Part shown: positions 1 to 5,077 of the stretch, piece by piece
Layout: every line of letters begins with the position of its first letter
How positions within the stretch are numbered: the first letter of the stretch is position 1
Source: an uncultured Alphaproteobacteria bacterium
Lineage (GTDB): Bacteria; Pseudomonadota; Alphaproteobacteria; Rs-D84
Direction: 5' to 3'
Length of the DNA: 5,077 nucleotides
Assembly: GCA_937900435.1 (NCBI GenBank)
Contig: CALCEG010000139.1
Span: 1-5,077 of the forward strand
The notes under the pieces: generated by a model
What the model was told of the DNA's origin: nothing
The model's database searches: none
Seen by the model: only the letters and a program-made list of their open reading frames with translations
Position numbers and translations under genes: made by a program

Positions 1-2340
1 AAAGTTCAAGCCGCATATAATACACTTGTTGATTCTGCTGAAATAAATTATTTGTCAGCAAATGGAATGTGTGAAATCAATTTTGGTTTGATAAAGGAAG
101 CGAAAGACTTAAAGAGGGCTTGCAATATCGACCCATTCACATTCTGTCGTGGTACGCAATTTAATACGAATTTAGAGTTTCTAGAGGCTTTAAAAGAATA
201 CACCGCCAAACAATGTCAGACGGAAATGTTCAATATACGTTGCGACAGCAGTTTCAAAACATATATGGGCCCCGGTTGTAAAGTGTCAAATAATGCACCA
301 AAAGATGACATTGTGTCCTGTTATTTTGGCGATAAACAAATTGACTATGTCTTTGACGATGTAAATGAATTTTCCAAGAAACGTGCCGACGCCGGTATGC
401 AGGCAATGAGTTGCATATTGCTAGATGGTACATTTGATGGCAAAAATTGCGTTGGATTGGGTAAGGAAGAGTGTGAATTATTGGCGAACCAAGGCGAAGT
501 AGATTGTCCCGATTGTAAAGGTATAAGATGGGACGAAGATAAAGGGTTATGTATCCTGCCAGATGCCAAGAATTTAACAAACGGTGAAAAAGTACTTAAA
601 ATTGCCGGTGTTACAGGCGCTGTTGTTGTTGCGGTTGCTTCAAGTATTGTTTCTGCTGGTGCGGCTGCGCCAGGTGCATGGGCAGTTGTTGCCAAGGTTG
701 GTACTGGTTTGGTAATTGCTGGCGGTGTAACCAAAATAACAGCAGAATCGGTAAAGACTTTTGGTATCTTTGAACCGTTTGTAAAAAAAGCAAATCAATG
801 CCTGATAGATGCTACTTCAGAATGTGCCGAAAACCTGCTTATCAATGAATTAAACAGTATGCAGAGTTATTCGAAAGATTTTCAAGTTGCAGAAGCAAGA
901 GCAGTTGATGATATTTTTGTAAAACTAATAAATCAGTTGGATGATGATTCCAAATTCTGGACGGAATTCTATAGCAATCCAGAATTCTTTGATTGTCAAA
1001 CCAAAGACGGAAATGAAGTATGCACCGTTAAAGAAAGTGAACAATTTTGGCAAGCAATAAGCAGAGCCGGAAACACCATGATTATGGTTGGTGGTATCGT
1101 AAACATAATTGGAAATGTGGGTGGTGCTTTATCTGCGACAAAAAGCGCGTTACATACCAGGGTAGTTAACGGAAAGTACGGGGCGCGTTTGGCTAAATCA
1201 ATGACAAATAAAACACCTCTTACAGGAAATGTCTTAAGAAGTTTAGGATTTGAAGGTGGCAGAAGTATTAATGCGCAACTTGTCAGTCAATACGGTCTAA
1301 AGGTGGGACAACAAGTTTGGTTGGCCCAAGGCGGACGGCTTATTACAAGTGCCAGTGTTGCCAAAGCTTTTGGTGCCGGTGCGGTTGCTGTAACTATTGG
1401 TGCTGGTGGCGAGTTACTTGCATCCGAAGATACAGATTTCTCAATAATCAGACCAGTCAAATCAACACCAGCCCCTGCGGTTGCGTCACAGCCAGAAGTT
1501 CCTGAAGTTGTGCCAGAAGAACCAGAAGTTCCTGTGGTTGCATTAACACCGGACTCTGCGGTTGCGTCAACATCAGGTTCTGTGGCTGTGTCAACTCCAG
1601 CCCCCGCTATTACGTCAACACCGGGCTCTGCAGTTGCATCACTGCCAGAAGTTCCAGTGATTGACTCAACTCCGGACAACCGTACAATTACACCGTATAA
1701 TGTTAAAAAACCAAAAACAGGTTTGATTGCGACTGCGGCTGTCTTGGGAACTGTTGGTACAGGTTTCTTGGTTGGCGGCCTGTTGAATCGCGATAAAAAT
1801 GATGACGCGGCGCAGCAAAATGTTATAACTGGGTCAACTGTTGAAAATGAAATCAACACAATGCTAAATAATGCAAACAGTGTTATCGGTGTTGTTGGTG
1901 AATCCCAAATAACATTGGTACCAATGGCAACAACGGTTAACACAATGTCGCCAATAGTAAACATAAACAATAATGCGGTTGTCGTTGTTAACTATCGTGG
2001 ACACAAATTGCCGTTCTATTTAGGTGGCGTTTCGTGGACACCGTTATTGGGTATTGGTCAAACGGGCGGTTGGTTTAATACATATTTGACTAACCCTGCA
2101 CCAACGTACATAGCCCAAATTCAAGCAATGTTGAACCAGAAACTTGCACCAACAATGGTTCAAAAGTACACAGGGGTAAACGCAACGGGCGTTCAGTTGC
2201 CGTTTGCAGCACCTGCAGCGTATTCTGTAATCAACGCAGAATTTACTGACGGTGTTGTTCAGACGTATACAGGCGCGTTGTCTGGTTCCGACAAAACATT
2301 GCACGACAATAATTACAACAAAATAAAAGCAATAAAATAA
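1..2340 (+). CDS. Large unrecognised protein with Cys-rich N-terminal half, hydrophobic segments and Pro/Ser/Thr/Ala linker (5' partial)
   Basis: I do not recognise this protein. The frame is open from base 1 and ends at TAA 2338-2340. The first start-like codon is a TTG at 52, but the 17 codons before it are open and no signal peptide follows it, so the gene almost certainly begins outside the window. Counting codon 1 as bases 1-3, 779 residues are visible. Codons 24-341 hold all 17 cysteines, including a CPDC pair at about 169-172; the last 438 residues have none. Hydrophobic Gly/Ala/Val-rich stretches lie near 201-247, 359-379, 451-475 and 574-597. A Pro/Ser/Thr/Ala-rich repeat linker spans about 489-560. 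The C-terminal part, from about 600, is rich in Asn, Val, Thr and Gln. Many cysteines plus a low-complexity linker suggest an exported or envelope protein with disulfides, but this is inference. The hydrophobic stretches could be membrane helices or glycine-zipper hairpins. It is convergent with glyS and shares its terminator. Confidence 0.85.
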   Translation, partial: KVQAAYNTLVDSAEINYLSANGMCEINFGLIKEAKDLKRACNIDPFTFCRGTQFNTNLEFLEALKEYTAKQCQTEMFNIRCDSSFKTYMGPGCKVSNNAPKDDIVSCYFGDKQIDYVFDDVNEFSKKRADAGMQAMSCILLDGTFDGKNCVGLGKEECELLANQGEVDCPDCKGIRWDEDKGLCILPDAKNLTNGEKVLKIAGVTGAVVVAVASSIVSAGAAAPGAWAVVAKVGTGLVIAGGVTKITAESVKTFGIFEPFVKKANQCLIDATSECAENLLINELNSMQSYSKDFQVAEARAVDDIFVKLINQLDDDSKFWTEFYSNPEFFDCQTKDGNEVCTVKESEQFWQAISRAGNTMIMVGGIVNIIGNVGGALSATKSALHTRVVNGKYGARLAKSMTNKTPLTGNVLRSLGFEGGRSINAQLVSQYGLKVGQQVWLAQGGRLITSASVAKAFGAGAVAVTIGAGGELLASEDTDFSIIRPVKSTPAPAVASQPEVPEVVPEEPEVPVVALTPDSAVASTSGSVAVSTPAPAITSTPGSAVASLPEVPVIDSTPDNRTITPYNVKKPKTGLIATAAVLGTVGTGFLVGGLLNRDKNDDAAQQNVITGSTVENEINTMLNNANSVIGVVGESQITLVPMATTVNTMSPIVNINNNAVVVVNYRGHKLPFYLGGVSWTPLLGIGQTGGWFNTYLTNPAPTYIAQIQAMLNQKLAPTMVQKYTGVNATGVQLPFAAPAAYSVINAEFTDGVVQTYTGALSGSDKTLHDNNYNKIKAIK
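1465..1668 (+). repeat. In-frame degenerate 24-bp repeats encoding a Pro/Ser/Thr/Ala linker
   Basis: Four adjacent 24-base units at 1546-1641 encode the octapeptides TPDSAVAS, TSGSVAVS, TPAPAITS and TPGSAVAS. A fifth copy, TPAPAVAS, stands alone at 1465-1488. Between it and the tandem block (1489-1545), and again just after the block (1642-1668), lie segments built on PEVP. The DNA copies differ at many third positions, so the array is not a recent perfect duplication. Such Pro/Ser/Thr/Ala segments usually act as flexible or extended linkers between folded domains of surface proteins; that role here is inferred. Confidence 0.8.
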
Positions 2341-2349
2341 AACAGAAAT

Positions 2350-2379
2350 ATAAAAATCCCCCGAATGGGGGATTTTTAT
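2350..2379. terminator. Bidirectional intrinsic terminator between convergent genes
   Basis: A perfect 13-bp inverted repeat (2350-2362 with 2367-2379) closes a GAAT loop. The five C:G pairs sit next to the loop and A/T pairs form the base, so each strand reads a G/C hairpin followed by a T tract. It begins 10 bases after the stop of the large plus-strand gene. It overlaps the stop codon of glyS (complement of 2376-2378), so the last codon of glyS lies inside its own terminator stem. Confidence 0.9.
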
Positions 2380-3734
2380 TTCACAATTTTCAACAATTTT
2401 TCTTTTATTTCTGCGATTGGGATACGTTCTTGTTTCATTGTATCGCGGTGGCGCAGTGTAACAGTGTTGTCTTCCATCGTTTGGTGGTCGACTGTTATGC
2501 ATATCGGTGTTCCAATTTCATCGTGCCTGCGATAATTTTTTCCAATATTACCAGAATTTTCCAATTCGATACGTCCAATCCCCAGTTTGCGCAATTCGCG
2601 CACAATATCGTTTGAAATATCCAGCAGTTCTGGAACATTACGCGCCAGCGGTATAACTGCGGCCTTAACTGGTGCCAGTGCTGGTTTCAGTTTCAATACA
2701 GTGCGGGTTTTCCCATCGCCCAGGTCTTCTTCGTTATACGCTTCTATCATAACTGCCAGCATTGCGCGATTAATCCCCATTGCTGTTTCGATAACGTATG
2801 GTACAAAAGTTTTTCCACTTTGTGGGTCGCTGTACGCCAGTTTTGTTGTGCTGTCTTTGTTGTCAAGAACATTTGCGTTGATGGTCAACTCTTTTTGTCC
2901 CTTGGTGTGTGAGCCCAAATCAAAGTCCTGACGATTATGTATTCCTTCGACTTCATCAAATCCATCTGGGAATTCGTATTCGATATCTACTGCGGCCTTG
3001 GCATAGTGCGCCAGTTTTTCGTGTGGTGCAAAGCGTAATTTTTCCGCAGGTATCCCCAGAACATTAATCCACCAGGCCAAACGTTCATCCATCCACATTT
3101 TATGGAATTGTTCGTCTTCTGTTGGATTAACAAAGTATTGCATTTCTGCCTGTTCAAATTCGCGCATACGGAACACGAATCCGCGTGGGGAAATTTCGTT
3201 ACGAAACGCCTTGCCGATTTGTGCGATACCAAATGGCAGTTTATGTGGCTTTGCGTCCAGCACGTTTTTAAAGTTGGTATAAGACGTTGTTGCCGTTTCT
3301 GGGCGCAAGTACGCATTAATTGCGCCATCTGCGGTTGCGCCGATTGACAGTCCCATCATCAGTTGATACGCGCGTGGTTCTGTTATTTCCGTACTGCCAC
3401 AGTTATCGCATTTTGAAGTGTCTTTCATTTTATCTTGGCGCATACGCGTGCCGCATTTTTTACATTCGACCAGTGGGTCAGAAAAACCAGCTTCGTGTCC
3501 AGAATATTTCCACATCAAACGGTTTGTAATCAGTGCCGCGTCCAGTCCTTCGATATCATCGCGCGAATAAATCATTGCGTTCCACCACGCATCGCGAATA
3601 TTCTTCATCAGTTCCACGCCGTATGGGCCATAGTCGTACGCACCCCCCAGTCCCCCATAGATTTCCGAGCCTGTAAATATAAACCCACGCCGTTTACATA
3701 GTGCGACAATATCATTAACTGTTTTTGCTGGCAT
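2376..3734 (-). CDS. glyS: Glycyl-tRNA synthetase, class II, dimeric (alpha2) type
   Basis: A cytoplasmic enzyme that attaches glycine to tRNA-Gly using ATP. At 452 residues it has about the usual length for the compact bacterial alpha2 enzyme, which is unlike the separate alpha and beta subunits (glyQ/glyS) typical of Proteobacteria. Visible landmarks in order: GAYDYGPYG at 31-39; a CxxC...CxxC zinc-ribbon insertion (C91, C94, C109, C112); LRPETA at 143-148; class II motif 2 with FRNE at 177-180 and FRMREFEQ at 188-195; DFDLGSHTK at 270-278; motif 3 around GINR at 320-323; and an anticodon-binding domain from about 355 to the end (NIGKNYRRHDEIGTP at 396-410). The ATG is supported by AGAGGT eight bases upstream. 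Two places depart from the family as I remember it: ATTSY follows PET where AQGIF is usual, and ETAMG replaces EPSxG in motif 3. No frameshift or stop is seen, so it should be expressed. A terminator upstream suggests its own transcript. Confidence 0.97.
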   Translation of the reverse strand: MPAKTVNDIVALCKRRGFIFTGSEIYGGLGGAYDYGPYGVELMKNIRDAWWNAMIYSRDDIEGLDAALITNRLMWKYSGHEAGFSDPLVECKKCGTRMRQDKMKDTSKCDNCGSTEITEPRAYQLMMGLSIGATADGAINAYLRPETATTSYTNFKNVLDAKPHKLPFGIAQIGKAFRNEISPRGFVFRMREFEQAEMQYFVNPTEDEQFHKMWMDERLAWWINVLGIPAEKLRFAPHEKLAHYAKAAVDIEYEFPDGFDEVEGIHNRQDFDLGSHTKGQKELTINANVLDNKDSTTKLAYSDPQSGKTFVPYVIETAMGINRAMLAVMIEAYNEEDLGDGKTRTVLKLKPALAPVKAAVIPLARNVPELLDISNDIVRELRKLGIGRIELENSGNIGKNYRRHDEIGTPICITVDHQTMEDNTVTLRHRDTMKQERIPIAEIKEKLLKIVK

Positions 3735-3742
3735 AATTTTTT

Positions 3743-3748
3743 ACCTCT
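3743..3748 (-). promoter_or_regulatory. Ribosome binding site of glyS
   Basis: On the minus strand this reads AGAGGT, a good Shine-Dalgarno match, with eight bases before the ATG at 3734-3732. It fixes the glyS start. Confidence 0.8.
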
Positions 3749-3767
3749 ATTTTAAAGTTCTGCATAT

Positions 3768-3795
3768 ATATTAAACTGATTTAGTTTATCTGCAA
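3768..3795 (-). promoter_or_regulatory. Putative sigma70-type promoter of glyS
   Basis: On the minus strand, TTGCAG (3795-3790) and TAATAT (3773-3768) are separated by 16 bases and lie between the upstream gene's terminator and the glyS ribosome binding site. The -35 matches four of six consensus bases and so does the -10. The region is AT-rich, so chance matches are easy; position is the main support. The spacer holds a 6-bp inverted repeat, TAAACT/AGTTTA (3772-3777 with 3783-3788, 5-base gap), which could be an operator or could be chance. Confidence 0.45.
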
Positions 3796-3813
3796 GGTTA
3801 TTTTTATACAAAT

Positions 3814-3840
3814 AAAAAATCCCCACAATCGTGGGGAATT
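3814..3840 (-). terminator. Intrinsic terminator of the unrecognised minus-strand gene
   Basis: On the minus strand a hairpin with stem CCCCAC/GTGGGG plus one more A-T pair (3820-3826 with 3831-3837, loop of 4) is followed directly by six T residues (3819-3814). It lies 4 bases after the stop codon at 3845 and separates that gene from glyS downstream, which implies glyS is transcribed from its own promoter. Confidence 0.85.
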
Positions 3841-3844
3841 AAAC

Positions 3845-4768
3845 TTATGGGCATTGTTCCAGTTGTTTCAGAACATTTTGCACATCGTTATTGATAGAAA
3901 CTGTTATTTCACGTTGCAAACCGTCCTTGTATGTATAATAAAACGCAGAGTTTTTAAATTCTGGTGCATACTGATACACCTGTTGGAATGGTGCCAGCAT
4001 CGCTTTAAACCATTGTCTGCCACGACACAGGCATCCGTTTCTGACATCAGCCGCAACAACAGCGGTCGCAGTATTTGGATACTTTGTGTCCAGGTCGTAA
4101 TCTGTCATCATCAGGCAACGCGCCCCGATGCCGTAAAAATTCGCATCATCAACCAAGAATTTATAGACCAGTCCATCTGTTGCGCCTGCCTGTTTCAATT
4201 TGTACGCCATACCATCTGTACAGCATGCATTTGCAGACCGCATCAGCATTTTGTATCTGTTCAACAACGGCGCCGCAGACGGGTGCGATGCATCTATGTT
4301 TGGGTTGCAATACAATACGTCCAGAAATTCATTTATGTTCGCGTTGCGCAATTTTTCGCTGCGTGGCGAAACAGTTTCGCGAACAATTGGCTTTCTGCGC
4401 CAGATTTCACATTCTGTTTCTGATTCGAATGGGCATCCATCATCATTTACATCTTCAACAAAAGTTTTTTGCACGACAGTTGTCAAATCTTGCGCTGCGT
4501 ACTTTTCTGGTTGTACAACAACAGGTTCGCTTGGTTCGACAATTTTTATTGTTTCTGTTGTTGTATCGATGTTTTCAAACCACAAGTTCCCCAGCGGCTT
4601 TCTTGGCATCAGTAATTCTTCGACACGCGCGCGTGTTGCAGCGGCGTCTTCCATTGTGTGCAAATATAGGTCTTGTGGATTTATTCTATTTGCTTCTTCT
4701 GGGGAAACAAGTAGTTCTTTATGATCTATATATCCTCCGTTAAGAGAAATATTTGACTGCGGACTCAA
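3845..4768 (-). CDS. Unrecognised protein with nine cysteines, 5' end probably lost
   Basis: I do not recognise this protein. Read from the first start-like codon (TTG at 4768) it is 307 residues and ends at TAA 3847-3845. The start is doubtful: there is no Shine-Dalgarno before the TTG, and its first nine or so codons lie in DNA that encodes the end of PurL in another frame, so the true N-terminus seems replaced by a join near 4715-4738. An internal ATG at 4654 also lacks a binding site. By the 307-residue numbering, cysteines lie at 112, 120, 154, 182, 183, 218, 246, 248 and 306. Residues 68-110 are rich in Thr, Val, Glu and Pro and look like a linker; the part after 112 looks like a globular domain with several paired cysteines (ACC, CLC). 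No membrane helix is visible. Paired cysteines hint at an exported disulfide protein, but no signal peptide survives. Codon use resembles glyS rather than the DNA to its right. Confidence 0.75.
   Translation of the reverse strand: MSPQSNISLNGGYIDHKELLVSPEEANRINPQDLYLHTMEDAAATRARVEELLMPRKPLGNLWFENIDTTTETIKIVEPSEPVVVQPEKYAAQDLTTVVQKTFVEDVNDDGCPFESETECEIWRRKPIVRETVSPRSEKLRNANINEFLDVLYCNPNIDASHPSAAPLLNRYKMLMRSANACCTDGMAYKLKQAGATDGLVYKFLVDDANFYGIGARCLMMTDYDLDTKYPNTATAVVAADVRNGCLCRGRQWFKAMLAPFQQVYQYAPEFKNSAFYYTYKDGLQREITVSINNDVQNVLKQLEQCP
4734..4738 (-). promoter_or_regulatory. Orphan Shine-Dalgarno sequence after purL stop
   Basis: On the minus strand GGAGG follows the purL TAA by one base. It is the strong form common in Clostridia-like genomes and would normally announce the next gene of a pur operon within about 10 bases. 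No ATG, GTG or TTG follows at a usable distance. The downstream gene start has apparently been replaced by the unrelated coding sequence that follows. Confidence 0.45.
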
Positions 4769-4967
4769 AGAGCTTCATATCGTATTCACCGGTTATGTTC
4801 TTATAAAGCGCATTCCCGATTCTTTCGCTATGTCCCATCTTTCCGAGCACGCGTCCGTCGGGGGATGTTATACCTTCGATTGCGAATATAGAGCCGTTGG
4901 GGTTAAATGCGGCATCCATTGTGGGATTGCCGGAAAGGTCTACATATTGGGTGGCAATCTGTCCGTT
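4740..4967 (-). other. purL: purL 3' fragment (FGAM synthase, glutaminase-domain end)
   Basis: PurL converts FGAR, ATP and glutamine to FGAM in purine synthesis. This is the last part of the long single-chain form, in which the glutamine amidotransferase domain is C-terminal. NGQIATQYVDLSGNP, then FNPNGS, AIEGITSPDGR and GKMGHSERIG are characteristic. The His (4832-4830) and Glu (4826-4824) of GHSER are the expected members of the glutaminase catalytic triad; the nucleophilic Cys lies far upstream in a normal gene and is absent here. The protein ends KLFESAVKYFS, at the natural end of the family, so the stop is authentic. The GGAGG beyond it suggests an operon in the donor genome. Confidence 0.85.
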
Positions 4968-5077
4968 TTTGGCAAGAGACATAAAACGGTCGCCCGTTCT
5001 GCCCTCACGGTAGCAGGCTGTACAGAAGGACGGGATATGGCCGTTGTCGATAAGCCAGCCGACAACCTCGTCGAGTG
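4740..5077 (-). CDS. Composite open frame: HydG C-terminal tail joined to PurL C-terminal end (partial, probably chimeric)
   Basis: One uninterrupted frame enters from the right edge and ends at TAA 4742-4740, 111 complete codons visible. The first part matches the C-terminal end of the [FeFe]-hydrogenase maturase HydG; the rest matches the C-terminal end of phosphoribosylformylglycinamidine synthase. The two families share no domain in this region and no known function, and they meet at an Asn-Gly-Gln-Ile stretch (4967-4956) that both have. An automated caller might start a gene at the ATG at 4982, but that Met is an internal residue of the HydG tail. HydG's third C-terminal cluster cysteine is missing, and PurL is represented only by its last 76 or so residues, so neither activity could be complete. 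The DNA is about half G+C, clearly richer than its left neighbour. A join made in assembly is the likeliest origin; a real recombination event is possible. Confidence 0.7.
   Translation of the reverse strand, partial: LDEVVGWLIDNGHIPSFCTACYREGRTGDRFMSLAKNGQIATQYVDLSGNPTMDAAFNPNGSIFAIEGITSPDGRVLGKMGHSERIGNALYKNITGEYDMKLFESAVKYFS
4956..5077 (-). other. hydG: hydG 3' fragment (H-cluster radical SAM maturase HydG, C-terminal domain)
   Basis: HydG cleaves tyrosine to supply the CO and CN ligands of the [FeFe]-hydrogenase H-cluster. Its C-terminal domain carries an auxiliary 4Fe-4S cluster on a CX2CX22C motif. The segment HIPSFCTACYREGRTGDRF is highly typical of that domain, with the first two ligand cysteines encoded at 5024-5022 and 5015-5013. 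The third cysteine should fall at codon 4946-4944, where a Tyr is found, because the sequence has already changed to PurL. The radical SAM domain would lie beyond the right edge. It implies a donor that is an anaerobic, hydrogen-metabolising bacterium. This segment is 57-59% G+C over 4981-5077. Confidence 0.8.

Noticed and set aside
52..54. TTG at 52 as the real start of the large gene
   Set aside because: The frame is open to base 1, no Shine-Dalgarno precedes it, and no signal peptide follows. The gene most likely continues upstream.
1287..1970. Open frame of 227 codons on the minus strand
   Set aside because: It mirrors the low-complexity Pro/Ser/Thr/Ala linker and Gly/Ala-rich parts of the plus-strand gene; the protein is compositional noise and no binding site precedes it.
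2376..3734. Alternative genetic code with UGA read as glycine, prompted by the odd GlyRS
   Set aside because: The visible genes use TAA as stop and no in-frame TGA interrupts glyS or the large gene, so nothing supports recoding.
3735..3844. tRNA gene or T-box leader upstream of glyS
   Set aside because: The 110 bases hold only a terminator, a possible promoter and a binding site; no cloverleaf and no T-box sequence can be made out.
4075..4743. Long plus-strand frames (222, 189 and 174 codons) over 3854-4743
   Set aside because: They lie opposite the minus-strand gene, lack a plausible start context, and read as unstructured Cys/His/Arg- or Ser-rich strings. The minus frame has a terminator and sensible composition.
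4740..5077. A genuine bifunctional HydG-PurL enzyme or a new hydrogenase-purine system
   Set aside because: The third HydG cluster cysteine is lost at the join, PurL lacks its catalytic Cys and most of its length, and another unrelated join lies about 220 bases away. A chimera explains this more simply.
1..5077. CRISPR array, insertion sequence or phage attachment site
   Set aside because: No regularly spaced direct repeats, transposase-like frame or terminal inverted repeats were seen. The only repeats are the coding octapeptide array and the terminator hairpins.

Overview
The window looks like a complete or near-complete short contig: genes run off both ends. Positions 1 to about 4,730 read as one AT-leaning bacterial genome. 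Its two unrecognised, cysteine-containing proteins, its alpha2-type glycyl-tRNA synthetase and its codon choice remind me of uncultured host-associated Alphaproteobacteria. That placement is a weak inference from style, not from a diagnostic gene. Positions from about 4,735 to 5,077 are different. They are richer in G+C (168 of 337 bases in 4741-5077, against 20 of 60 in 4681-4740) and encode pieces of two well-known enzymes of a Clostridia-like or other anaerobic gut bacterium.

Layout: (1) 1-2340, plus strand, the 3' part of a large unrecognised protein with a cysteine-rich N-terminal half, several glycine/alanine-rich hydrophobic stretches, a Pro/Ser/Thr/Ala repeat linker and a cysteine-free C-terminal half. 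(2) 2350-2379, a perfect 13-bp hairpin that ends both this gene and the convergent glyS. (3) 2376-3734, minus strand, complete glyS, with its own ribosome binding site and a plausible promoter. (4) 3814-3840, a minus-strand terminator. (5) 3845-4768, minus strand, an unrecognised protein with nine cysteines whose real 5' end appears to have been lost. (6) 4740-5077, minus strand, a composite reading frame: the C-terminal tail of HydG ([FeFe]-hydrogenase maturase) joined in frame to the C-terminal end of PurL (FGAM synthase).

The genes do not form an obvious pathway. glyS is a housekeeping gene with its own transcription unit, and the two unrecognised genes are probably envelope or secreted proteins of the same organism. 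The right-hand end is most simply explained as a mosaic: hydG joined to purL at a shared Asn-Gly-Gln-Ile stretch, and purL joined to the unrecognised gene just after its stop codon. Two unrelated joins within about 250 bases suggest an assembly chimera rather than a new biological system. I see no convincing new system. The points most worth checking are the chimeric end, the unusual active-site residues of the glycyl-tRNA synthetase, and the architecture of the large protein.
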